The translations under genes and the position numbers were made by a program. A stretch of DNA of 64,000 nt from Dolomedes plantarius (lineage: Eukaryota > Arthropoda > Arachnida > Araneae > Dolomedidae): assembly GCA_907164885.2 (NCBI GenBank), contig OU015493.1, forward strand, positions 219,624,279 to 219,688,278, given 5' to 3'. This document shows, piece after piece, positions 46,791-57,645 of the stretch; the first letter of the stretch is position 1, and the number at the start of each line of letters is the position of its first letter. The notes beneath the pieces were generated by a model, which saw nothing but the letters and a program-made list of their open reading frames with translations, did no database searches and was not told the DNA's origin.

Positions 46791-47391
46791 TGTGATGGCG
46801 GCGGGCCCTCTGCTTAACCCCCGGTATATTATATATAAAATTTGGTGAAGTTTCTTTTCAGTTTTGAATGTTTACCAGAGGCGAGTCCAGGTAATCAATC
46901 AAGAGGCGTGCCAGCTCTCTGGTAAACAGATGACAACCAGGACCGGATGTGCAAATGGTTTTGTGGACAACTAGTTCCGGAGGTATGCAGCGGGAAGAAA
47001 CCGGTTTGGACTGGTGTTCGTCTGGGCAGGAGAGAGCCAGCTAGTGTGGTGACGAGACAGAGAGAGAGAGACAGGGGTCCGGCGTGGAGGCCGATTTTGT
47101 CTCGGACCTGAGTTTACGTGTGCGGAGAAGCCACGTGGAGGTGATCGCGATTTGTTTGGTGAATTAATTGATTTGGCTGGAGGCCATGCATGCACGGGAG
47201 GTGCAAAACTCATATGGAGTTAATGTAAATATGTAATTACGCTAAAGAATAAAGGTGCTTGTTTTACGTTCCTTAATCCAGCGTATTCTCGGTGATTTCT
47301 GAGGGAACCGGGTGGCTAGGAATTAGCCATAGTTCGGCGCGCTATCGAAATAGACTGGGCAGTGAAGACGAATTGCACCCAGTATATGATA
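46791..47391 (+). repeat. LTR-4 3' LTR
   Basis: Same as 41732-42332 with one substitution. Minus frames seen in both LTRs (41912-42154, 46971-47213) are shadows. Confidence 0.88.
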
Positions 47392-47415
47392 ATATATATA
47401 TATATAAATATATAT

Positions 47416-47452
47416 AATTAATATTCTATATATATATATATAGAATATTAAT
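47416..47452. repeat. AT palindrome
   Basis: ATTAATATTC and GAATATTAAT flank a central TA run as a perfect inverted repeat within degenerate (TA)n. Confidence 0.85.
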
Positions 47453-47499
47453 GTTTAACGCTCATTAATATAATTAACTATAGCTTATGCTTTAATTAT

Positions 47500-47508
<9 letters not shown>

Positions 47509-47551
<43 letters not shown>
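47509..47551. repeat. (TA)n tract
   Basis: Left flank of MITE copy 2. Confidence 0.95.
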
Positions 47552-47554
<3 letters not shown>

Positions 47555-47737
47555 TTGGCTCTCTGTTTAATGACTTTCAAGGGACCGTGAGAAATCGTCC
47601 TTAAGTAAAGATCGTCCTTAAACAGAATTTGTGAAAATGTAACATTTCCCATAACGTCGGAGGGGCGGGACTGGAAAATATCGTCTTTAAATAGAGATCG
47701 TCGTTAAGTAGAGCGTCGTTAAACAAAAAAGCAACTG
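47552..47737. mobile_element. MITE with CAGTTGGCTCTCTGTTTAA-type ends, copy 2
   Basis: Left CAGTTGGCTCTCTGTTTAAT, right TAAACAAAAAAGCAACTG. About 90% identical by eye to 12532-12718 through the centre (CATAACGTCGG). TA-flanked. Confidence 0.75.
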
Positions 47738-47741
47738 TATG

Positions 47742-47782
<41 letters not shown>
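47738..47782. repeat. (TA)n tract
   Basis: Between the MITE and the mariner-type end. Confidence 0.95.
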
Positions 47783-47786
<4 letters not shown>

Positions 47787-47902
47787 GGTGTCCCAAAACG
47801 ACCGCATAATCTCAGCACAGCTATATTCCTTGTTGGGAGTAATAAAAACTGCCCAAGAAGCGTTCTTGTACGATCCATAGTTTACGAGAAAAATCGAAAA
47901 CA
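47783..47902 (+). mobile_element. Left end of a mariner-like element, cut by the gap
   Basis: CAGGGTGTCCCAAAACGACC directly after (TA)n is the typical outer end of many mariner/IS630-type elements. The rest is lost in the assembly gap. Confidence 0.55.
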
Positions 47903-48002
47903 NNNNNNNNNNNNNNNNNNNNNNNNNNNNNNNNNNNNNNNNNNNNNNNNNNNNNNNNNNNNNNNNNNNNNNNNNNNNNNNNNNNNNNNNNNNNNNNNNN
48001 NN
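47903..48002. other. Assembly gap (100 N)
   Basis: Exactly 100 N, the usual placeholder for a gap of unknown size. Distances across it are not reliable. Confidence 0.99.
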
Positions 48003-48764
48003 GAGAATCTAATTTTCACTGCCGTTTGGAACTTTCGCAAACATACGGATACTTGGTGACATTCCTGATCTGTTTCTGCTGAACATACTTCACAATACTG
48101 CCCGGGCAAACAGGACAAAAGAGTCAGAGTTGAACGAGTCAACTTTTCATGCTGTTTATACGGCCTTAATGTGTGTGTGTGTGTCGAGAACAACAAAAAT
48201 ATGCCTTACAAAAATGGCACTCGAGATGTTTTTCTTGCCCTCATCCACTGTCTTTGTACTTTTCCAAACTGTCCGACTCGATCCGGGTGTTGGCGACTAC
48301 TTGGCGAGAGACATCGAATAGATTCCGTTTCCTGAAATTGGAGAGCCACCTTCTATGCTTCATTGTACAAACTGAAATAGACGGTCTGCTAGCCCTGATT
48401 GTTAGCATCACAGTCCTTTCTCGTTCGGGATGGATATTGATATGTTATTGTCGAGTCATTTATACTGGTTATCCATCGATAGGGACATCCCCCCCCCCGT
48501 GTTCTGATCTGATCTTTACGACACCCATTCCCAAATGTTTTTCATGTGATATGATTTCATTCAAGACAACTTGAATGGAGATGTCTGAACTGTAAGCCCT
48601 CTATCTGCGACTCCTCGACATCCGGGCTGCTGGTTTCCCAATTTTGCCAAAACGTGCTTACGCGCTGTCAGATTGCTATGTTAAAACGGCTACTTGTCGA
48701 ATTCGATTTCCTGAACATCTCGGCAAAATACACGCCAGGCTTTGCATTTATCGCCGTAATGTCT
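48003..48764. other. Unique DNA, no gene supported
   Basis: Moderate GC, short open plus frames only (48130-48321, 48173-48574). No splice-framed exon or terminal repeat seen. Confidence 0.4.
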
Positions 48765-48921
48765 CTATAGAGAATTAGCTACTTCTACCCACACTTGGGT
48801 GTATATAATTTGAAGTGGCACTCTAAATGAATTGGATACAAGCACAGTTTATACATGAAACAATGTTTATTTTAAATGTTTGCACATATAGATTTTGCTT
48901 TTCAACAATGTATACCTTACA
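48765..48921 (-). repeat. Fragment of an LTR-5-type LTR
   Basis: TATAGAGAAT, ACTTGGGTGTATATAATTTG, AACAATGTTTATT and the terminal TATACCTTACA match the LTR at 57646-58080, with ~270 bp of the LTR interior missing. Confidence 0.7.
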
Positions 48922-50808
48922 ACTACCTCTTTGATTTCTGTCAGCCGAGTTGCATCACTCCAAGTAAAAGAACGGAACCCTTTGCATTGTAATGTAGCAC
49001 ACACTATTAAATTTCAGCACAGGAAAATGCCCGATGCGTCAACCTAGCTGCAACTGTATTTGCACTATGGCGAGAATTCTACTCCATCGTGGAGAGAAGA
49101 CAGTTTTGTGTGGGTTTCTTTCAAAGAAACACCCATCCTGTGATGAGTTGTCTTTGAAACCTTTCCTTTGGAGGGCGACATTTAAAAAATTAATAAGATA
49201 CTCGAATCAAACATTTCTTTCTCTAAAACATCTTGGGGCTACGCTACATTTTCACGAGACAGGTTTAAGATCCCTTTCAAATAAGAACTCGTTAACTGTG
49301 GACACCTCACTCGAATTCATAACGACATTATTTCCTCGACCGAGCAGAAACTTTGACAGATCGTTCGAACGTCGAATGCCTCGGATCGGTTAACCTCGGT
49401 GTACATTTAAAATCCCCAAAGCAGATCAGAACACGAGTGGAGTGCCACGTACTCTGGTCGACGTTCACGGAAAAAATTATTTCGGTTACTCTTCAAAATT
49501 GGTTTAGAAGGAAAGCAGTTTTCATATTTCTTGTTTTCCATTCGATACTTTCAGCCGATACAAAAATTTTAAGTTTGACAGCTTTCTAAAATGTTGGAAT
49601 AAAATGTTTTGCGGTTGATAATTATGTAATATTTTCAACGTTAAGTACGATATTTTGTTATACTTCTTACCGACGCAGTTTTTATAAAACTTTGCACTCG
49701 TCATCTTTTACTGTTCCCCCATTTCCATTCGACACAATATAACTCGCCAAAACATTTATGACGACAATTCGTCCCTCGTTCGCCATTTTCATTTCCTGCA
49801 AACCAGAACACGCGAGGTCTCCTTACGCGTCTGCTAAAGGACGTGAAATGACGTCATTATAAATCACGATCCATTCCAAAAGTGCACCTGCATTGCAGCC
49901 AGTTTTGTCTTCAAGGGCCGTTCGAGTTTGACCACATTTTGAGTCATTTCAGACTCGTGTAAGATCCGGAAAATGTCTCGTCGCTATTCTGTGGGCCAAA
50001 CGATCATTCAATTTATTGCATATTCCCTAATCACAGATGAACAGAATTTCTCGTTTTCGGCACCGGACGGTGGTCACGTATAAATGTATTAAAATTAAAA
50101 TATAATTTATTAAATGTAATTCACTCGGAATATATTTCACATATACATGTCCTTACGTCCTACTTGGAAGTGGGGTCAGCGATTCTTTCCCCTTCGCATT
50201 CCGATATCACGAAGCTGTCCACTCTCCCGCGTACAAAAAGAGAGGTCCCTATAAAAGTGTCAGTGCATCCATTAAAATTCGTTATTTATAGGTCAGGCGG
50301 AGAACAGAAGAAATGGAAAACACATAACACTCGCATAATATTTGTATTTAAGTTGCTAAGTCGATTCTTCAGGCAGTCTCAATTTACTTCATTTTGGAAA
50401 GATTTTAATCTATAGATGTGTCAAATTTATTTTTTGTTACGGCAATTTCTATTGATGGGTGATAATTTACGATGAAACACTGCTTTCTGCGCATGCTCGG
50501 TGACATGTTTAAATCTGGCTTTAGATACTTACTAAGCACAAACCCGATGTGTTATTCCGTCGTGAAATATAGACCTAAAGGAAATTGTTCATTTCATGCT
50601 GTCGAGTCACACTTTATCGGGTTCCATAGTCATTTTTTAAGTGCATTTTCTCTGTTATAATTTTTAACCTTTAAAAATGATATGTCGAGTATAATTTGTA
50701 TTTCGGTACATTCATTGACTATCCAGCCGTCCTGTTTTGACGGGCGATAACCAGTTACATTTATGTATATATCATAGATATAATAATGTTATATACACAC
50801 ATCATACC
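48922..50808. other. Unique DNA, no gene supported
   Basis: Several open frames up to ~119 codons (49034-49393), none recognisable. A small inverted repeat (TGGGTTTCTTTCAAAGAAAC) lies near 49108. Confidence 0.4.
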
Positions 50809-51064
50809 TTAAAACCCTTTGAGGGGCGCCATTTGCACAGTGCAAACGCCTAAATCTAGTCTTTTTTTTTAACTTGCATTCAATGTATTCCAATTAAATG
50901 AGCAGAAAATTGGCTAATACTGCCATATATTATGAGTTTAAAGAAGTAAAAACATTTTGCAACCTTTAATTGGAAAAATTTCAAAGATTCTTTAAATTTA
51001 TTAAACATCAGGGGAAAATCTGCACCGTGCAAACAGTGGAAGTTGTTACCCATGAAAGGGTTAA
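50809..51064. mobile_element. piggyBac-type MITE candidate
   Basis: TTAA at 50809 and 51061. Inner ends CCCTTTGAGGGG (left) and, inverted, CCCTTTCATGGG (right), with subterminal TTTGCACAGTGCAAAC and TGCACCGTGCAAAC. No ORF. TTAA targets with CCCTTT ends are typical of piggyBac. Confidence 0.5.
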
Positions 51065-51540
51065 AGTAAGGGCTAGGTGTGGCTGTACGGCCACATTAAA
51101 AGCCCCGAACCTATCACAAACACAACAAGTTCTTAAAAGAGACACCGACTCTCGAGATGAACGAGAGTCGTGCGACGAGTCCCAATTATTTGATTGGAAA
51201 ACAGTTTGACGAGTATCGGTTGTGGCCGTGCTCTGAAAATACCGTCAACTGTTTCCCCTGTCAAAAGTTTACGACACGTTACTCGAAGGACACGAGACAG
51301 ACGAGGATTGTCGTCATCCGAATGTCACGGAGCCGAAAGAGTGCCGGTGAGCTGATACAGCAGAAAACGATACTCGGTCGTCTTTCAGCGAGTCGCCTTC
51401 CTCGACGACCCCCCCACTGTCGTGTTTCTTTTGTAAATAACGTTTTTGTCTGCGATAATAAAAACGTTGTCAATCTTACGGCTTCTGTGATATTCATTGC
51501 CGCCCAAACTTCTCTAGCAGCAGACAACAATGAATGGATA

Positions 51541-51545
<5 letters not shown>
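51065..51545. other. Unique GC-moderate stretch
   Basis: An open plus frame (51157-51545 and into the TA tract) is not recognisable. GACTCTCG...CGAGAGTC forms an 8-bp hairpin near 51148. Confidence 0.35.
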
Positions 51546-51603
<58 letters not shown>

Positions 51604-51652
51604 CATACATATACACACAGAGAGAGTGAGAGAAATGTATATGTATATACAT

Positions 51653-51717
<65 letters not shown>

Positions 51718-51720
51718 CAG
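51546..51720. repeat. (TA)n, GATA and (GA)n compound microsatellite
   Basis: TA to ~51599, then ACAC, GATA and a ~50-bp (GA)n run. Confidence 0.95.
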
Positions 51721-51850
51721 TTGCCGTAAAAGTTCAATAACCAATGGCGCAAAAGTCTGACAATTTCTGGCTGAGTTTAATGCAAATGTCCGTACATCAG
51801 GTGCTCATTTCGTGTGACCTTTCTTCACAAAGCCTCAGACCTAAAACCAG
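51721..51850 (+). repeat. GTCCGTACATCA repeat, copy 2
   Basis: GCCGTAAAAGTTC, AATGTCCGTACATCAGG and TTTCTTCACAAAGCCTCAGA match 32755-32890. Confidence 0.6.
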
Positions 51851-51956
51851 CCCACTCTTATTGGGTCCTTAATTATATAGGTACTGGACAGATTTACTAA
51901 TACAAAAAAGAGTTATATATATGTATATAAAACATATATAGAGTGTATATAATTGA

Positions 51957-52044
<88 letters not shown>
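51957..52044. repeat. (TA)n tract
   Basis: Precedes a repeat that begins ACTAGCTGAAGTACCCGG. Confidence 0.95.
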
Positions 52045-52821
52045 TAGCTGAAGTACCCGGTGATGCCCGGGATTTTAAGAATGTTTGTTAACCAAAATCA
52101 ATTTAAAACAAAACATAGTATTAATAACATAGGAAAAAAATTCCGTGAAATCTTATACACATGAATAAAAGGAAAACCCAATATCAAAATATATAAATTT
52201 ATAATAAACTCCTCAGAATTCAGCTAGATTTAGCCTTCCATCATTGGGGCAAAAAAAAGAAGCTGAAATTACAGGTTTAGCAGAAATTTCCAATAGAACC
52301 ATGATATGACTGCAGCGTTGCCTCTTAAAAAAATGAAGTGTTTGATTGAGGGCTGCAAACCATTCAACTCCTCTCCACATTTAACTCCTATAAACATCCT
52401 CTACATATTAAATTCCTTTTCTCTCCATAATAAACTCCTCAGAATTTTGGTATATTCAGCCTTTCATCATAGTACCTCTAAAAACAGAAACATCCTGTCA
52501 AGAAATTTAAATTTATTAATTTCAATATTTAAACACACACAAATATATAAATTGCGCAGAAGTTTTTTAACCAACATTTGAATAATTCGTCAATGAAAAA
52601 GCATATGAATATAAAGATAATAAGAACTTCCGGAATCGAAGTTAATTACCCTTAATTTTTAATTAATAAAATACCAACATAATATGAATAAAAATGATAG
52701 TTGTTTAAAACCATATCAAAATTACGCTATTATAAAGATAATAATAAAAAAAGCATGGGAAAATAATGCGTGCGGATGAAGTTAACATTACGATTTAAAG
52801 ATAGTAATAAAAATCTATATA
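52045..52821 (+). repeat. Family-2 repeat (ACTAGCTG...GCCCGGG)
   Basis: CTAGCTGAAGTACCCGGTGATGCCCGGGATTTTAAGAATG, then tandem AACCAAAATCAATTTAAAA units. A related copy starts near 55655. Shares the ACTAGCTG beginning with family 1. Right limit unclear; no gene. Confidence 0.5.
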
Positions 52822-52960
52822 CAGTCGAACCTCCATATATCGAACTTCCCTATATCGAAATTTTCTATATATCGAACTCTTAGCAAATCTCCATGTTCAT
52901 TACATAGAAAAATTGTTTCTATATATCGAAAAATTCTCTATATCTCGAAATTTTTTTCAA

Positions 52961-53150
52961 GACAAATTGGGAGATTTTATTCCACTTTGGAATAAAATCT
53001 CCCAATTTTTGGCATTTGAAACAATACGTCGTGGACTTCAATTCGCGGATAATATCCCTGATGAAGTTTTTAGTGGACTGAATAAATGCGAACATTTCTT
53101 TGAACTTTCCGTAAAACTAACTGTTCAGCAAGATATTCGTAGGTTTTTTT
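52961..53150 (+). pseudogene. Tigger-type transposase C-terminal remnant
   Basis: The plus frame ending at 53218 includes FETIRRGLQFADNIPDEVF and LNKCEHFFELSVKLTVQQDI, like the C-terminal helical tail of Tigger/jerky-type (DDE_1, CENP-B-related) transposases. No catalytic motif survives. A local inverted repeat (GGGAGATTTTATTCCA/TGGAATAAAATCTCCC) lies at its start. Assignment rests on the surrounding Tigger TIRs and a weak tail match. Confidence 0.5.
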
Positions 53151-53355
53151 TTAAAGAATGTAACTGTGATCATTGTAACCACTGTCTGCATTATTGTTTT
53201 TTTTTTAAAGATATGTAGTACTCAATAAATCTTTCATATTAATTCCTTTTTTAGTTATTAACTTTCATTTAATGGGAGTCGCATATAAATTAGAAATGGA
53301 GTTTCGTATACGAAAATTAGCTTAAAAATTTTTTAGGAGAATTATGATAAGACTA

Positions 53356-54425
53356 GCTGTACCCGTCCCGGCGTTGCTCGGGTAATGTAATTACCAATTT
53401 TTTAGTAGCCTTAACCCTTTGTTAATGGGCGTCGCTGTCATCCTTTTCCTCACCACGATACATTATTTTACCCATATAAATTTAATCCTTTCTGGCACAT
53501 TTTGGCAAAATTTTTGACATAGGATTACTAATCGAATATCACTGCAATAGTAATCGATTTCCTTGAAAGCGAATATATCACATCCTCCACATGCTGAAAT
53601 TCTTTGAAATCTTCATAGATTTTTTCCACAAATACACCACAAATTATATGATATTAACTAAGTGCTGGCCAAAAAAATTACGGCATTACTAAATGTGATT
53701 TTTTAATCGATTATCACTGCAATAGTAATCGATTTCCTTTAACCACCGAATCCCTCATAGAAAACAAACGCCCCAACACGTGCATGACGTCGAAAAACTG
53801 GTTTTTCTCCTATTTTACCTTCGTCCGGAAATGAAGAACGAAATCTCCAAAATGAGATTTCTCGCAAGAGTTTCCGAATCATAAAATAAATTATTAAAAA
53901 ATAACTACAATTTGTAAATTAATTTTGGTTCTGGCTTTCGAAACTGTGATGTCTAGGGTCTCTGAGATAAAAATTTCGTAAAAATGTAACGACATTTACG
54001 TATCGATTCGACAATTTGGAAAAAAGGGTCACGGACAAAATCGCATTTTTTTCCGAAAAACGGGTGCGTACAGGCGATCGAAAAAAAATCACAATTAATC
54101 GATAAATTAAGACAGACAATTTTAATTGTGATTTCCGTATAGTGTCATCTTTCCCGTATAGGCTCGTCCGAAAAAAAAAATTCTTGGACGGATACGTTAG
54201 GATTTACGGGGCTTTTACTCGTCCGGGAGCTCCAAATCGCGACTAAATATTTAATTACGGAAAATCTAATTAAAAAATCGAAAAAAGGGCTTCGAGGTGC
54301 ATAATGAGACCTCGGGAGGCATCTTCGTGTCGAATCTCAAGACTGTCCGACCTACCGTCTTTGAGCTGCGCCGCGAGCAGACAAAAACTCGGTCACATAC
54401 ACACAGACTTTGCCTTTTATATATA
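53356..54425 (+). repeat. Family-3 repeat nested in the Tigger element
   Basis: Starts GCTGTACCCGTCCCGGCGTT and ends ACTTTGCCTTTTATATAT, with the direct repeat AAGACTA at 53349-53355 and 54426-54432 as a probable 7-bp target duplication. Contains two copies of ATCACTGCAATAGTAATCG. No ORF. Confidence 0.65.
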
Positions 54426-55214
54426 AAGACTAAGCTCAATTCTATATATCGAAATTTCTATATATCGAATTTTTTTCGCGCATTTTGCTACTTCGATATA
54501 TGGAGGTTCGACTGTATATGAAATAGTTCCATAACTGCCTGACTGACTGATTGACTGACTGACATACAACGCACAGACCAAACCGCTGGACCTAAATTGC
54601 TGAAATTTTGCATAGCGAATCTTCATATAGTGTAGGGGTGCACTAAGATAGATTTTTGAAAAATTCTTCTTAGATTTTTTTAAATTAAAATTTTAAGCTG
54701 TTTTTGTAACTTTTTTAAAGTTTGCATGTAAAATAATAAATTGAGGGTTATAAAATTTATATCACGAAAAAGATCATAAAAATTCCTTTAAAATGAAATC
54801 GTTTTCGAATCTTTGCCTCTATTTTCTGATTTTTGGTGAATTTTTAAAATTAATTTTTAGAATTTAATTTATTAAACGCTGATCATGTGATTTCTTTTTC
54901 TGGTACTTTAAATAAATTTATCATCAAGTAACAACGAAATAGACAAAAAAAAATTTTTTCTTGCTAATGCGGCAGACGATTAGACATTATCCAAAAAAAT
55001 ATTGAAATACAGTAAAAGATATGTTCCTCAAACTGTAGTATATTAACTGTACTATATTCTTTAGTATGTCCTATTAGATTTAGTTTGAATATTTTCTTCT
55101 ACATTATTTTGTCTATAAAAGAATCCCTTACGATTTTTTATAAATATATATTTTTATTTATTTACATCATTTATATACATTGATCGTCGTATTTAATATA
55201 CATATATATATATA

Positions 55215-55367
55215 CAGTGGAATATCGATTGATCGTTTTCGGATCCATCGTTTATCCGTATGTGTCATTCATTTTATCCAGTCCCAACGATCATATTGCT
55301 TTGTTATGTTTCCGCATTTATCGTTCATTTCAATCGGTCCCTTGAAAAACGATAGATCGAGATTCCA

Positions 55368-55370
<3 letters not shown>
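55215..55370. mobile_element. 156-bp MITE (CAGTGGAATNTCGAT ends)
   Basis: Left CAGTGGAATATCGATTGATC, right inverted CAGTGGAATCTCGATCTATC. Sits in the (TA)n of family-1 copy 4. Tigger/pogo-like ends; no ORF. Confidence 0.75.
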
Positions 55371-55446
<76 letters not shown>

Positions 55447-55447
55447 C
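55371..55447. repeat. (TA)n tract
   Basis: TA repeat inside inverted family-1 copy 4. Confidence 0.95.
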
Positions 55448-55654
55448 TCCGTAGCGAAGTGCGTGTTTTCTTATGGGTTGGAATACTAAGAGTTTAAAAA
55501 GTGGCGTCATCTACTGCACGTCTGTGAATCGAAATTCGCATCCTTCACAAATTCTTGGTTATTTATTAATTAAAAGTATTGGAAAGTTCTTGTGGGTTGG
55601 TAAATATACATGTGGGAACAGTTTTAAGATTTATAAATTATCAACCTACACAGG

Positions 55655-56400
55655 TGATAATTTATCCGGCGCTGCCCGGGATTTTAAGAATGCTTGTTAA
55701 CCAAAATCAATTTTAAAACAAAACACAGTATAAATAACATAGAAAAAAAAGCATGTGAAATGTTATACACATCTCAGAATTTAGGTAGATTCAGACTTTC
55801 ATCATTGTACCACTAAAAACTTAAAAATGTCAAATTGTCGAATATTTGTCAACCAAAATTAATTTAAAAACTAAACACAGTATAAATAACATAGAAAAAA
55901 AGCATATGAAATGTTATACGCATGAATAAAAAGGAAACTCAATATAAAATAACATAAATTTACAATAATTTCCTAAGAATTCATCTAGATTTAGCCTTTC
56001 ATCATTGGAGAAAAATAACCCTGAAAAGTAAAACATAAAATATATGCATTTATAAACCACTAAAAGCTGAAAAGCAAAAATGTCAAATTGTCTTTAGGAA
56101 AGTAAAGAATTTTCAAAAGTAAAGCTGAAAAGTAAAAATGTCAAATTGTCAAATGTTTGTTAACCAAAATCAATTTAAGAACTAAACACAGTATAAGTAA
56201 CATAGAAAAGATTTAGACTTTATAATTGAAGCAAAAAATCCTGAACAGTAAAATATAAAATATATAAATTTATAATAAACCTATAAAATCCTTTAAAAAA
56301 CTAAACACAGTATAAATAACATAGAAAAAAAAGCATACGAAATGTTATACATGTTAATAATATGAAAACCCAATTAAAAAATATAAATCTATAGAAATAA
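55655..56400 (+). repeat. Family-2 repeat with degenerate tandem units
   Basis: GGCGCTGCCCGGGATTTTAAG followed by four or more diverged units of the type CCAAAATCAATTTAAAAACTAAACACAGTATAAATAACATAG at ~55697, 55850, 56163 and 56285. No gene. 55467-55654 holds no recognised feature. Confidence 0.6.
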
Positions 56401-56524
56401 AGTAGCAGAGAACTTTGTCGAGATCACGTGACCGTAACGCCACCGGGTTAACTCATCCAAAAAACATGGCCGACAAATACAGGAATCGGTGTATTTTTTT
56501 CTCATAAAAGTACATAAATCTATA

Positions 56525-57645
56525 TATAGGAAGAAGTCCTGACTTATTCACGTATCAACGCTGAGCAAAAACTATTAGAGATACAGATATCAAATTTTAG
56601 GAGCTTATTACTTTTGTGCTGAAGGCGTCAATTAAGAAGCGATTTTTCAAAATTCGCCACCCAAGGGGGGGAGGGGGCATAACGTTGATTTTTACATAAA
56701 GGAAGAAGTGATGACTTATTCACGTATCAACGCCCAGTAAAAACTATTGGAGATACAGATATCAAATTTTAGGAGCTTATTACTTTTGTGCTGAAGGCGT
56801 CATTTAAGAAGCAATTTTTTTAAATTCACCCCCCAATGGGGGGAGGGAGAAAAAACGTGTTTTTTACATATTCTTTCATATCTCAAAGAAGAAAATGGAT
56901 ATCCTTAAGATTCTTGCTTTAAAATGTAAGAAACATGATTACCTAAAAACCAATTTCAGGAATTTTCAAAATTCGGCCCCCCAAGGGGGGGAGGGGGGGC
57001 TAAACGTGTTTTTACGTGTTTTATCTATATATATATAAAGGAATCAACGCACAGCAAAAACTATTGGAGACACAGATATAAAATTTTAGGAGCTTATTAC
57101 TTTTGTGCTGAAGGCGTCATTTAAGAAGCGATTTTTCAAAATTCCCCCCCCCCCCAAGGGGGGAGGGGGCAAAACGTGTTTTTTCATATTCCTTCATATC
57201 TCAAAGAAGGAAACTGATATCCATAAGATTCTAGCTTTAAAATGTAGGGAACATGAATACCTAAAAACATATTTCAGGATTTTTCAAAATTCGGCCCCTA
57301 AGGGGGAAGGGGCGATAAACATGTTTTTAAGTGTTTTATCACATATTCCTTCATATCTCGAAGAAGAAAACAGATATCCATAAGATTCTTGCTTTAAAAT
57401 GAAAGGAACACGAATGCCTAAAAATCAATTTCAGGATTTTTCAAAATTCGGCCCCCATGGGAGGGAGGGGGCAAAACGTATTTTTCACATATTCCCTCAT
57501 ATTTCAAAGAAATAAAACAGATATCCATAATATTCTTGCTTTAAAATGTAAGGAACTTGATTATCTAAAATCGATTTCAGTATTTTTAAAAAATTCGGCC
57601 CCAAGGGGGGAGGGGGGCGCTAAACGTGCTTTTCACATATACCTT
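56525..57645 (+). repeat. ~150-bp G-rich minisatellite array, first block
   Basis: Units contain TTTCAGGATTTTTCAAAATTC, a CCCCCCAAGGGGGG hairpin with G runs, ACGTGTTTTTCACATATTCC, and ATAAGATTCTTGCTTTAAAATG. Interspersed are units starting ATCAACGCACAGCAAAAACT. Unit length is close to 50 codons, so several in-frame peptides repeat (KNSAPKGEG, HKILALKC), probably fortuitous. Confidence 0.75.

Larger units (their letters stand above)
41732..47391 (+). mobile_element. LTR-4: pol-less LTR retrotransposon with a novel ORF
   Basis: 601-bp LTRs (41732-42332, 46791-47391) differ at one position seen (T 41943 versus C 47002). A primer-site candidate TGGAGGCAGCGGAGG starts 2 bp inside the 5' LTR and a polypurine tract AAAGGGGGGAGGAGC abuts the 3' LTR. 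Internal region 4.46 kb. No RT, RNase H, protease or integrase motif was found in any frame. A non-autonomous (LARD-like) element mobilised recently by another element's enzymes. Flanks are (TA)n. Confidence 0.88.
52822..54514. mobile_element. Tigger/pogo-like transposon, disrupted
   Basis: CAGTCGAACCTCCATATATC and its inverted partner GATATATGGAGGTTCGACTG bound the element, TA-flanked. TATATCGAA is repeated in the subterminal regions. It contains a transposase remnant and a nested repeat (53356-54425). Confidence 0.8.
54517..55466 (-). repeat. Family-1 interspersed repeat, copy 4 (inverted)
   Basis: GACTGACTGACATACAACGC and CCAAACCGCTGGACC are the inverted core, and CTCCGTAGCGAAGTGCG the inverted 5' end. 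Contains the longer internal segment seen in copy 3 and a MITE insertion in its TA tract. Confidence 0.8.

Noticed and set aside
41912..47213. Identical 80-codon minus ORFs beginning MSFAPPVHAWPP at 41912-42154 and 46971-47213
   Set aside because: Both lie inside the LTR-4 LTRs; the duplication is that of the LTR, and nothing supports translation.
47903..48002. N run treated as part of an ORF
   Set aside because: It is an assembly gap; frames across it (47739-48059, 47882-48196) are artefacts.
51157..51654. 165-codon plus ORF as a gene
   Set aside because: It runs into (TA)n, has no recognisable domain or splice context, and codon pattern is unremarkable.
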